This document shows, piece by piece, positions 1-11,362 of a stretch of 64,000 bases of DNA (its first letter is position 1; each line of letters starts with the position of its first letter). Source of the DNA: Protofrankia sp963555925 (GTDB taxonomy: Bacteria; Actinomycetota; Actinomycetes; Frankiales; Frankiaceae). The notes beneath the pieces were generated by a model. That model worked only from the letters and a program-made list of their open reading frames with translations, did not search any database and was not told where the DNA came from. Location: the NCBI GenBank assembly GCA_963555925.1, contig CAUVXJ010000102.1, forward strand, positions 118,066-182,065, read 5' to 3'. Position numbers and translations under genes: made by a program.

Positions 1-66
1 TGCGTGCTGATGATCTTCAGCCTGCGCCCGGAGGCCACGCAGCAGACACCGTTCCATGTCCCGTAG
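1..66 (+). CDS. 3' end of an upstream gene, probably in the Tad/Flp pilus set (partial)
   Basis: The first 21 codons of the window stay open in frame 1 and end with TAG at 64-66. The last base of that stop is the first base of the GTG that starts the next gene, a tight overlap that suggests translational coupling. Only the tail is visible (it ends ...TQQTPFHVP), so the family cannot be read. From the usual actinobacterial order upstream of TadE-like genes, a small Flp-like or DUF4244-type protein is the likely identity; this is inference from position only. Confidence 0.45.
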   Translation, partial: CVLMIFSLRPEATQQTPFHVP

Positions 67-446
67 TGGCTGCCGCTCAGCGGCACACGGCTCGCGACGG
101 CGGCCAGGCGACCGCCGAACTGGCAGTCGCGATTCCGTCCCTGATACTCGTTCTGCTGATTGCGATCTGGCTTCTCAGCGCGGTATCCCTTCAGGCTCAA
201 TGCGCGGAGGCAGCTCGCGTCGGAGCCCGTGCGGCTGCTCGCGGGGAAACCGACGAAGTAGTGCGCTCATGGTCGAGGAGGGCCGCGCCACGTGGTGCCG
301 AGATATCTGTCAACCACGGCAGGAACTTTGTTGTGGTACAGGTCCGTCTAGGTGTCCGGGCAACCGGGGGACTCGCTGACATCATGCCTTCAGTCAACAT
401 CATGATGTCCTCGACAGCGCCGCTCGAATCAGCAGAAACAATCTGA
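66..446 (+). CDS. TadE-like pilus assembly / pseudopilin protein
   Basis: A 126-residue protein with the TadE layout. A short basic N-terminus carries the G-Q-A-T-A-E-L-A motif typical of TadE (residues about 12-19), followed by one transmembrane helix (about 20-45, PSLILVLLIAIWLLSAVSLQ) and a small extracytoplasmic domain with an A-R-A-A-A-R stretch. TadE-type minor pseudopilins take part in Flp/Tad pilus assembly at the membrane. The GTG start overlaps the stop of the preceding gene by one base, and the next gene is a second TadE/TadG-like protein, so these look like the 3' end of a tad operon as found next to the helicase gene in many actinobacteria. Confidence 0.75.
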   Translation: MAAAQRHTARDGGQATAELAVAIPSLILVLLIAIWLLSAVSLQAQCAEAARVGARAAARGETDEVVRSWSRRAAPRGAEISVNHGRNFVVVQVRLGVRATGGLADIMPSVNIMMSSTAPLESAETI

Positions 447-502
447 TCGGCCCTCAGAACACGCCATGTTTTGAATGGTTGGTCACAGCGGGAGGAAGAG
501 CG

Positions 503-958
503 ATGTCTGCTACCGACACGGACCGGTCATACCTGTACGGGCGCCCCGACCGGCGGCGCCGCAGCGCATCTGACGGCTGGCACACGCCGCGCAGGAAAGA
601 CCCCGGCGATACGGGCTCGGCGACCATCCTCATGCTTTCCGCATTCCTCGTTCTCGGGACCTTGACCGGCGTCGTCCTGATGGTCGCAATGATCGCGGTC
701 TGTCGCCAGCGGGCCGCGAACGCCGCCGACATGGCCGCGCTCGCGGCCGCGGGCGACCCATCCGGCGACCCGCTGTCCATGTGCGCACGGGCCCGCGAAA
801 TCGGGCTCGCGAACCATGGCCGTGTCCTGTCCTGCACGATATCGGGGGGCACCGTGGAGATCGCAGCAGCGATCGACCTTCCGGGCGCGCTCCGGGGCTT
901 TGGACCGTTGGTTGCTCGAGCCCGTGCCGGCCCGTGGTACGGAACCGTCAGTGATGAT
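503..958 (+). pseudogene. Rv3654c/TadG-like membrane protein with a broken 3' end
   Basis: An ATG at 503 follows a strong ribosome site (GGGAGGAAG, 6 bases upstream), which favours it over the TTG at 479. The product has a basic N-terminus, a glycine-serine-alanine segment and one membrane helix (ILMLSAFLVLGTLTGVVLMV), then an R-A-A-N-A-A-D-M-A-A-L-A motif typical of small TadE/TadG-like proteins of the Rv3654c type. Homologous proteins end soon after the A-R-A-R-A-G-P stretch reached near 940. Here the frame has no stop and runs antisense through the helicase gene to 3376, while the other two frames stop at 952, 955 and 960. A one-base indel near 930-950 would explain this. The end given is where homology is expected to finish, not a real stop. 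Confidence 0.5.
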
Positions 959-994
959 CTAGCTAGCAGTACCGTCGGGGTGCCGGCTGACAGG

Positions 995-3544
995 CTACGA
1001 AGACGTGTCCCGGCCGGCTCCGACCGGATCGAGTCGCCGCAGTACGGCCTCCAGCAACCGGCGCGCGGCCGGCTTGTCCAGCGGCTCGTTCCCGTTTCCA
1101 CACTTGGGCGACTGCACGCACGACGGGCATCCGGCAGCGCACTCACATGCCGCGATCACGTCTCGAGTCGCCCGGAGCCACGGTTCACCGCGCAGAAAAC
1201 CCCGTTCGGCGAAACCGGCTCCACCCGGATGACCGTCATAGACGAATACCGTGGTCCGGCCCGTATCCGGATGCAGCGCAGTGGACACTCCCCCGATGTC
1301 CCACCGATCACAGGTCGCGAACAGCGGGAGGATGCCGATCGCCGCGTGTTCGGCCGCATGGACCGCGCCAGGGACGTCATCCTCGTCGATCTCCGCCTCG
1401 GCCAACAACCCGTCGGTCACCGTGTACCAGACTGCCCGGGTACGCAGGTGTCGTGCGGGAAGGTCGAGCGGCTCCTCTCCGACGACGCGTCCGGTCACGA
1501 TCTGGCGCCGCTGGTAGGCGACCACCTGACTACTGACCTCAACCGTCCCCAGATGCAGTGCGACCTCGCCTACCGTCCGGGAACGGGCCACGTCCAGCAC
1601 TCTGATATCGGTGCGCTCCCGGGCCCAGGTCGTCCAGTCGGGCGTATCCGCCTCAACGAAGGCGACTGCCACGTCAAGGTCGAATTCGATGACCACGTAA
1701 AAACTGCCCTGGTGGAGATACACCGCGCCACAGTGGACCGTCGAATGCGATGTCGTGGCATCCACCGTTCCGAGCAGACGCCCTGTCGATGCCTCCACGA
1801 TCCGCACAGGCGCACCACCCACGCCACGGATGTCAACATCAGGTCGGTGACGGTGGGTCCAGTACCACCCTGCCGGTCGGCGCCGGAGCCGGCCACGACG
1901 CACGAGGTCATCGACTGTGGTGCGGGCGACCGGCCCGAAAAGATCCAGGTCGGCTTCGGTCAGCGGCAGTTCCGCCGCCGCGCACTCGAGATGGGGGCCG
2001 AGCACATAGGGGTTGTCAGGATCAAGCACGGTGGCCTCGACCGGCCGACCGAACAGGGCCTCCTGGTGGTGCACGAGATAGGTGTCGAGAGGATCATCAC
2101 GAGCGACCAGGACCGCAACGGCTCCCTGGCCGTTACGACCCGCACGGCCAGCCTGCTGCCACAACGACGCAAGAGTGCCCGGATACCCGGTGATGATGGC
2201 GGCATCCAGCCCGGTGACGTCCACGCCCAGTTCGAGAGCGTTCGTCGCGGCAACCCCGAGCAGTCGTCCCGAACGCAGGTCCGCCTCCAGCGCCCGGCGT
2301 TCTTCCGGCAGATAGCCCGCGCGATAGGCCGCGACCCGGTCGACGAGATCCCTCGAAACGTCGGACAACGCTCGCCGGGCGGACTGCGCGACTACTTCCG
2401 CCGCCCTTCGCGACCGCACGAACACAAGAGTACGCACGCCGTCGGCGACGAGATCGGCAAGCAGGTCCGAAGCCTCCGCAGTCGCCGAGCGGCGGACCGA
2501 CGCACCGGCATGGCCATGGATCGACGACTCCCCCTGTCCTGCAGGTCCCATCCCAGCGGGCGCCGGCGCCACTACCGCCGACACGGCCGAGCGCCGGGGC
2601 TGCATCGACGGCGTCGATTGCACGGCGGGTTGTTCGGAACCTGCCGGTTGGGTACCGGCAGGGTGGCGACCTGCCGGATACGGCCGCGGCCGGGATGGTT
2701 CAGGCGGCGCGGGCGGCTGCCACGGGGTGATGAGGGGAGGTTCATACAGTACAAACCGAGTCGCGCCTCTCGGGGAGGCGTCATCCTCGACGACCTCGAC
2801 ATCGAGCCCGGTAAGGCGGCCAGCGGAGCGACCCGGGTCGGAGACCGTCGCCGATGCCAGCACGAACACAGGCGTCGACCCGTACCGCGCAGCCACCCGT
2901 CTCAGCCGCCGCAGTATCTGTGCGACGTGGGAGCCGAACACGCCCCGATAACCGTGACACTCGTCGACCACGACATATCGAAGACCCCGCAGGAACGCGG
3001 CCCACCGCCGATGGGACGGCAGGACACCGCGATGCAACATGTCAGGATTGGTCAACACGAACGTCGCGTGAGCCCGGACCCAGTCACGTTCGGACGCGGG
3101 TGTGTCGCCGTCGTACGTGGCGGCGCGTACTCCGGTCAGGTTGAGCGCACGAACAGCGCGGAGCTGGTCGTTCGCCAGTGCCTTGGTGGGAGCGAGATAG
3201 AGCGCCCGGGCGGACGCTTGGGCCAGCAGGTCACTGAGCACGGGCATGAGGTATCCCAGCGACTTACCCGAAGCCGTACCGGTCGCCAGTACGACGCTGC
3301 CTCCGCCATGTGCATGCTCGGCGGCGAGCGCCTGATGGCTCCACGGCTCATCGATCCCGGCGGCACGCAGCCGTGAGACCAGCACCGGATCCGCCCACAC
3401 CGGCCAGGGAACCCGCGTACCAACCCGGGCCGGCACATGTTCCACGTGTGTCACGCACCGCCGCCGGCTGGCGTCCGCAAAAAGTCGATCAAGAATCAGG
3501 GCACCACGATCCGGTGCGTCCTCGGGCACCACGGTTGCGGCCAC
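995..3544 (-). CDS. DEAD/DEAH-box helicase of the YprA/MrfA (Rv3649) type with DUF1998
   Basis: An 849-residue superfamily 2 helicase. The Walker A is ATGTASGKS (about residues 86-94), the Walker B is a DECH variant (VVVDECHG), motif III is SATVSD, and the C-terminal helicase domain carries NALELGVDVTG and QQAGRAGRNG. The protein ends with a cysteine cluster (CECAAGCPSCVQSPKC), the hallmark of the DUF1998/MrfA zinc module. MrfA of Bacillus acts in repair of mitomycin C lesions; the actinobacterial orthologue is Rv3649-like. It converges with the tad genes and is divergent from the bldG-like gene, the arrangement known from Streptomyces. The GTG start at 3542-3544 has no obvious ribosome site. 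The region between about residues 265 and 350 is proline/alanine/arginine-rich and probably an unstructured insertion. Confidence 0.93.
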   Translation of the reverse strand: MAATVVPEDAPDRGALILDRLFADASRRRCVTHVEHVPARVGTRVPWPVWADPVLVSRLRAAGIDEPWSHQALAAEHAHGGGSVVLATGTASGKSLGYLMPVLSDLLAQASARALYLAPTKALANDQLRAVRALNLTGVRAATYDGDTPASERDWVRAHATFVLTNPDMLHRGVLPSHRRWAAFLRGLRYVVVDECHGYRGVFGSHVAQILRRLRRVAARYGSTPVFVLASATVSDPGRSAGRLTGLDVEVVEDDASPRGATRFVLYEPPLITPWQPPAPPEPSRPRPYPAGRHPAGTQPAGSEQPAVQSTPSMQPRRSAVSAVVAPAPAGMGPAGQGESSIHGHAGASVRRSATAEASDLLADLVADGVRTLVFVRSRRAAEVVAQSARRALSDVSRDLVDRVAAYRAGYLPEERRALEADLRSGRLLGVAATNALELGVDVTGLDAAIITGYPGTLASLWQQAGRAGRNGQGAVAVLVARDDPLDTYLVHHQEALFGRPVEATVLDPDNPYVLGPHLECAAAELPLTEADLDLFGPVARTTVDDLVRRGRLRRRPAGWYWTHRHRPDVDIRGVGGAPVRIVEASTGRLLGTVDATTSHSTVHCGAVYLHQGSFYVVIEFDLDVAVAFVEADTPDWTTWARERTDIRVLDVARSRTVGEVALHLGTVEVSSQVVAYQRRQIVTGRVVGEEPLDLPARHLRTRAVWYTVTDGLLAEAEIDEDDVPGAVHAAEHAAIGILPLFATCDRWDIGGVSTALHPDTGRTTVFVYDGHPGGAGFAERGFLRGEPWLRATRDVIAACECAAGCPSCVQSPKCGNGNEPLDKPAARRLLEAVLRRLDPVGAGRDTSS

Positions 3545-3737
3545 AGCAGCTCAGCGTAGGTCAGGATCCCCGAACAGGGGTACCCCGGCTGGGCGGACGT
3601 GCTCGTCCACCGGGTCAACCAGCCGGTGACCACCGCTGGACCACCGCGGCGTAGCGGCGGCAACAAACCGACGGCACGACCGGCCACAACTACAACCACA
3701 ACCACATATCAACCAACAACAGACAAGGAGAGGACGA

Positions 3738-3806
3738 ATGGATCACAATCCAATGCCGGACAGCGACCGATGCACCCGGCGGCTGTGTCGCGGTGAGCCG
3801 GATTGA
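3738..3806 (+). CDS. 22-codon open reading frame with a strong ribosome site upstream of bldG
   Basis: An ATG at 3738 is preceded by AAGGAGAGGACGA, one of the strongest ribosome sites in the window, and the frame ends with TGA at 3804-3806. The peptide is 22 residues, MDHNPMPDSDRCTRRLCRGE plus two residues, polar and with two cysteines. It lies 78 bases before the BldG-type start. It could be a leader peptide or upstream ORF for that gene, or a stand-alone micro-protein. No family is recognised and the case rests on the ribosome site and position. Confidence 0.4.
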   Translation: MDHNPMPDSDRCTRRLCRGEPD

Positions 3807-3884
3807 TCCGAGCGTGGGAGGGTAGTGGCGCCGTGATGTCGGCCGTCCGGCCGGACGGCTGTGGAGCACACGCCAGGAGGAACC

Positions 3885-4226
3885 GTGGACCTGTCTCTCA
3901 CGACCCGGGTGGAAGGGGACTTCACGATCGTCGTCGTGGGCGGCGAGATTGATGTCTACACCGCGCCGAAGCTGCGCGAGCAGCTCATCGATCTCGTGTC
4001 GGGCGGGTCATACCATCTCATCGTCGATATGGAAGGCGTCGAGTTCCTCGACTCGACCGGCCTTGGTGTGCTCGTCGGAGGCCTCAAGCGAGTCCGCGCA
4101 CATGAGGGGTCGCTGCGCCTGGTCTGCACCCAGGAACGGATATTGAAAATCTTCCGGATCACCGGTCTGACGAAGGTCTTCCCCATCCACGCCTCCGTTG
4201 AGGAGGCGCTCGCCGCGAAGGACTAG
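3885..4226 (+). CDS. bldG: BldG-type anti-anti-sigma factor (STAS domain)
   Basis: A 113-residue STAS protein nearly identical in layout to Streptomyces BldG. It has V-G-G-E-I-D-V-Y-T-A-P-K-L-R near residues 18-31 and the phosphoacceptor loop FLDSTGLGVLVGG, with the conserved serine at residue 57. The GTG at 3885 follows AGGAGGAACC and gives the family's usual N-terminus (MDLSLTTRVEGD), so it is preferred over the in-frame GTG at 3861. Phosphorylation of the serine by an anti-sigma kinase normally switches such proteins between free and sigma-releasing states. The partner kinase is encoded next (4460-4966), and the divergent helicase gene reproduces the Streptomyces bldG neighbourhood. In Streptomyces BldG controls morphological differentiation and antibiotic production; the role here is inferred from that. 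Confidence 0.95.
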   Translation: MDLSLTTRVEGDFTIVVVGGEIDVYTAPKLREQLIDLVSGGSYHLIVDMEGVEFLDSTGLGVLVGGLKRVRAHEGSLRLVCTQERILKIFRITGLTKVFPIHASVEEALAAKD

Positions 4227-4459
4227 GCAGGCCCCAGCCGCCCGCAGACGTCACGGTCAGGCGTACGCGTGGCCAGGGGGTTGGGACCACGTCGGCGGAG
4301 GTGGGCACGGTCCCGCTGCCGGGCGAAGGGGCGATATCACCCAGACGGTCGGCAAGACATCGGAAGCCGGACGGTCCTATGCTCGGTCATTCCACCTGCG
4401 CCCGAACCGTCACCCACCCCAGAACACGATCTCCGCACCGAGAGGCAGGTAAGCGACGC

Positions 4460-4966
4460 ATGCCCACCGTCGAATTGCGCTTCGCCGCCCTGCCGGGCCA
4501 CGTCCGTACAGCCAGGATGATCGCAGCTGCGGTCAGTCGACGTTCGGGCGTACCCGAGGAGATCATGGACGAGGTCAAGCTCGCGGTCGGCGAAGCGTGC
4601 GCCCGGGCCGTCAGCGTGAACCGCCGGTTCGACCCACAGGCGCTCGTGATCGTCCGGGCCGGTGATGATGACGACGTGTTCGAGGTATCGGTGTCCGACT
4701 GCGGGCCGGGAGGTCACCGGATTTCGCCCGCTCACCACGACGGCCAGGTCTGCACGCCCGAAATGATCAATATCGACGGCGCTCAGATCGGCGAGGACAT
4801 CGGCGACGAAATGTCCTCGGTGGTTCCCACGGGGCTCGGTCTCGCTCTCATCCAGGGCCTGGTGGATGACGTCACCATCACCGCGCGGCCCGACTCGGCC
4901 GGAACGGTGGTCACGATGCGCTGGCCGATCAGCAAGACAGCGGACACGTCGATCCTGGCGATCTGA
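4460..4966 (+). CDS. Anti-sigma factor / serine kinase of the RsbW type (BldG partner, SCO3548-like)
   Basis: A 168-residue GHKL ATPase. The N-box is EVKLAVGEACARAV (about residues 36-49), the G1 box is VSDCGPGG, and the G2 region is GLGLALIQGLVDDV, followed by a final strand GTVVTMRW. This is the architecture of RsbW/SpoIIAB kinases, which hold a sigma factor and phosphorylate their STAS antagonist. The ATG at 4460 starts the conserved domain (MPTVELRFAALPGHVRTAR); the open frame continues upstream to 4301 but that part is not protein-like. It lies 233 bases downstream of the BldG-type gene in the same direction, matching the bldG-SCO3548 pair of Streptomyces. Confidence 0.9.
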   Translation: MPTVELRFAALPGHVRTARMIAAAVSRRSGVPEEIMDEVKLAVGEACARAVSVNRRFDPQALVIVRAGDDDDVFEVSVSDCGPGGHRISPAHHDGQVCTPEMINIDGAQIGEDIGDEMSSVVPTGLGLALIQGLVDDVTITARPDSAGTVVTMRWPISKTADTSILAI

Positions 4967-5518
4967 CCGCGCTCCGCCACAGCCGAGGCGGTCGCGGGCC
5001 ACGGCACGAGGCACGAGGCACGGCACGAGCCACTGCACAGCGTCGTCCACGGCCGCTTCGTCCCGACGGCTTCATCCACCACCGCTACACGAATGACATG
5101 CCCAACGTGTCAAACCGTAACATTTACCAACCAGAGTCACCCGAAAAGCGAGCGCGTGTTACAGCCGTATGGATAGACTGCGCCGCATCGCACACTCGGT
5201 CGATCAGGCCGGGTGGGATGCCGTGAGTGCTCCCCGTGGTACCGGACGGAGGTTCGGGGGGAACGCGGGCCAGCGCGTTGGTTGCCGTGTGACGGTGCGA
5301 CAGCGGGCCGGGTGACCACCCGGACTCGTCCCAGCCGGCAGTCATGCTGGCCATCGCACCCGATGCGTCGACGTATGCGCCAGTCCGGCGTCCCTTCGTA
5401 CCCGAACGGTGACCTCGAGGACGTCGTCAGGTGCGACGTCGGGCCGTGCGCGCCCATCGCGACGCCATAATGGCGCCGGGCGAACGCGGAGGGTGCACCG
5501 ACCTGACCGGGAGGGCCC
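4967..5518. other. Intergenic region before the pyrophosphatase gene
   Basis: No convincing gene is seen in these 552 bases; open frames on both strands look like GC-bias shadows. A short imperfect tandem run of GGCACGA-type units lies near 5000-5035. An AT-richer stretch at about 5100-5175 could hold the promoter for the downstream gene, but no clear -35/-10 pair stands out. Confidence 0.4.
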
Positions 5519-7858
5519 ATGGTCCCGATCCAAGCCGAGGCAGGCACGAACCCGAGTGCTGTCGCTATTGAACTTAGCGGAGGTCAGCTCGGGCTGGTCG
5601 CCGGTGTGGCGGCCGTCGCAGCGATTGCGTTGGTGGTTGCCGGCTACTTGGTCCGCGAGGTGCTCGCCGCGAGCCAGGGAAGCCCCCAGATGATCGAAGT
5701 CGGTCGCGCTGTTCAAGAAGGCGCCGCAGCTTATCTGCGACGGCAGTTCATCACAGTGGCGGGTTTCGTCGTCGTGATTCCGTTCGTGCTGCTACTGCTG
5801 CCGGCGGACACGACCGGAGCCCGGGTGGGACGCTCGGTTTTCTTCGTCCTCGGGGCTGTCTTCTCCGCGCTCGTCGGCTTCGTCGGCATGTCCCTTGCCA
5901 CCCGGGCGAACACCCGGACCGCCGCCGCAGCCATCCACCAGGGGGAACGCGCCGCCATGCGGATCGCCTTCCGCACCGGCGGTGTGGTCGGGATGTTCAC
6001 CGTCGGTCTGGGGCTGCTCGGAGCGGCGGTCGTCGTACTGGCATTCCGTGATACGGCCCCGCAGGTCCTGGAGGGATTCGGGTTCGGCGCCGCACTGCTG
6101 GCGATGTTCATGCGAGTCGGTGGGGGTATCTTCACCAAGGCTGCGGACGTGGGAGCCGACCTCGTCGGCAAGGTCGAACAGGGCATCCCCGAGGACGACC
6201 CGCGCAACGCGGCCACGATCGCCGACAACGTGGGCGACAATGTCGGAGACTGCGCCGGCATGGCCGCCGACCTGTTCGAGTCCTACGCGGTGATGCTGGT
6301 GGCCGCGCTGATTCTCGGGGTCAAGGCATTCGGCGAGAACGGACTGGTCTTCCCGCTGCTCGTGCCGGCGGTGGGTGTACTCACCGCGATCATCGGGATC
6401 TTCTCGGTCGTCCCGCGCGACGGCGACCGCAACGGCATGGCAGCAATCAACCGGGGCTTCTTCATCTCGGCCCTGGTCTCCGCGGTCGGGGTCATCATCG
6501 TTTCGTTCGCTTACCTGCCGGACAGCTTCGCCGGTTTCCCCGGTCTGGAGAACAGCAGCCAGGACGGCGACCCGCGGTTCATCGCGATCAGCGCCGTCCT
6601 CATCGGCATCGTGCTGGCCACAGCCATCCAGCTACTCACCGGATACTTCACCGAAACCAACCGCAAACCGGTCCAGGACATCGTGAAGGCGTCCACGACC
6701 GGTCCCGCCACCAATATTCTTTCCGGTATCGGGGTCGGGCTGGAGTCAGCCGTCTATTCGGCGTTGCTCATCAGCGGGGCGGTCTTCGGCGCATACCTAC
6801 TCGGATCCGGCAGTACCACGGTGGCGCTCTTCGCCGTAGCCCTGGCCGGCACCGGACTGCTGACGACAGTCGGCGTGATCATTTCAATGGATACCTTCGG
6901 GCCTGTCAGCGACAACGCCCAGGGCATCGCCGAGATGTCCGGTGCAGCCGCGGACGGCGAAGCTGCCGCGATCCTCACCTCCCTCGACGCGGTCGGCAAC
7001 ACCACCAAGGCCATCACCAAGGGCATCGCGATCGCCACCGCGGTGCTGGCCGCCACCGCCTTGTTCGGATCCTTCACCGACACGGTCAACGAGGCACTCA
7101 TCAGCGCCGGCCGGACGGTCCAGGGCTCGCGTACCCTCGACATCGCCTACCCCGATGCGCTGGTCGGACTCATCATCGGTGCCGCGGTCGTGTTCCTGTT
7201 CGCCGGACTCGCGATCAATGCGGTCGGACGCGCCGCGGGGCGGGTAGTGGAGGAGGTACGTAACCAGTTCCGAACGAAGCCAGGAATCATGGACGGCACG
7301 GAGAAGCCCGACTACAGTGCCGTCGTCGACATCTGCACCCGGGACTCCCTGCGAGAGTTGATCACTCCAGGCACCCTTGCGGTTCTCGCTCCGATCGCGG
7401 TCGGCTTCGGGCTCGGCTACCCGTCACTGGGCGCATACCTTGCCGGAGCGATCGCCGGCGGCGTCCTCATGGCCGTCTTTCTCGCGAACTCCGGTGGGGC
7501 CTGGGATAATGCGAAGAAGTTCGTCGAGGACGGCAACTACGGCGGCAAGGGTTCCGATGTCCACGCCGCCACCGTCATCGGCGATACCGTCGGTGATCCG
7601 TTCAAGGACACCGCAGGGCCTTCAATCAACCCTCTGATCAAAGTAATGAACCTGGTCAGCCTGCTGATCGCACCATCTGTGGTGAAGTACTCGGTTGGTG
7701 ATGACGAGAACAAACCACTACGGATCGCCATCGCGCTCGTGGTTGTCGCGGTGATTGCCGCAGTGATCATCTACTCGAAGCGACGTAGTACCGCCCTGGC
7801 AGCTGTACCGTCAGTGACCGAACAGCGCTCGGCCGCCAATCCAAAGGCAACGGTGTAG
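5519..7858 (+). CDS. hppA: Membrane-bound proton-translocating pyrophosphatase (K+-independent type)
   Basis: A 779-residue integral membrane protein with about 16 helices. It carries the pyrophosphatase signature GGIFTKAADVGADLVGKVEQ (around residues 201-220), the acidic motifs DNVGDNVGDCAGMAADLFES and the C-terminal DTVGDPFKDTAGPSINPLIK. Pyrophosphate hydrolysis is coupled to proton export across the membrane. The GNTTKA motif near residue 497 has lysine where potassium-dependent enzymes have alanine, so this should be a potassium-independent proton pump. The ATG follows GGGAGGGCCC. Its place between the BldG/anti-sigma pair and topA is conserved in Streptomyces. A hairpin directly downstream (7874-7900) probably ends the transcript. 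Confidence 0.97.
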   Translation: MVPIQAEAGTNPSAVAIELSGGQLGLVAGVAAVAAIALVVAGYLVREVLAASQGSPQMIEVGRAVQEGAAAYLRRQFITVAGFVVVIPFVLLLLPADTTGARVGRSVFFVLGAVFSALVGFVGMSLATRANTRTAAAAIHQGERAAMRIAFRTGGVVGMFTVGLGLLGAAVVVLAFRDTAPQVLEGFGFGAALLAMFMRVGGGIFTKAADVGADLVGKVEQGIPEDDPRNAATIADNVGDNVGDCAGMAADLFESYAVMLVAALILGVKAFGENGLVFPLLVPAVGVLTAIIGIFSVVPRDGDRNGMAAINRGFFISALVSAVGVIIVSFAYLPDSFAGFPGLENSSQDGDPRFIAISAVLIGIVLATAIQLLTGYFTETNRKPVQDIVKASTTGPATNILSGIGVGLESAVYSALLISGAVFGAYLLGSGSTTVALFAVALAGTGLLTTVGVIISMDTFGPVSDNAQGIAEMSGAAADGEAAAILTSLDAVGNTTKAITKGIAIATAVLAATALFGSFTDTVNEALISAGRTVQGSRTLDIAYPDALVGLIIGAAVVFLFAGLAINAVGRAAGRVVEEVRNQFRTKPGIMDGTEKPDYSAVVDICTRDSLRELITPGTLAVLAPIAVGFGLGYPSLGAYLAGAIAGGVLMAVFLANSGGAWDNAKKFVEDGNYGGKGSDVHAATVIGDTVGDPFKDTAGPSINPLIKVMNLVSLLIAPSVVKYSVGDDENKPLRIAIALVVVAVIAAVIIYSKRRSTALAAVPSVTEQRSAANPKATV

Positions 7859-7873
7859 CCCATCCCTTCGACG

Positions 7874-7900
7874 GCCTCCGCCCGGCCCACAGGCGGAGGC
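7874..7900 (+). terminator. Hairpin terminator after hppA
   Basis: A perfect 9-bp inverted repeat, GCCTCCGCC at 7874-7882 and GGCGGAGGC at 7892-7900, encloses a 9-base loop and begins 15 bases after the hppA stop. No T-run follows, which is common for actinobacterial terminators. Confidence 0.65.
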
Positions 7901-8248
7901 GCAACCACCACCAGCGCGGGGCGGGGCATCCCAGCGGCGGCGATTGGGGCCGGTCCGAGCCCGCCTGGTCGGATACCGGCAGACCTGTGGGCGCAACACG
8001 GCGTACGGTCTCCTCCGGCGTCCACAACACCGGACGCCGGACGGGCCGCCGCACGGTCGGCTGACATGCCGGTGGGCGTCGACCTACTGTCGGGACATGG
8101 GCCCGGGGCTTCGCAATGAGCCCAGGACCGGTTTCCACCGGCGGTTCGGCCGATCCGCACCGACGCACCGACGCACCACGCCCGACGCACCACGCCCGAC
8201 GAGCCGCAATGCCGAAGTCGAACCACCCCCCCTGCAACGAGGAGAGAA

Positions 8249-11361
<3,113 letters not shown>

Positions 11362-11362
<1 letters not shown>

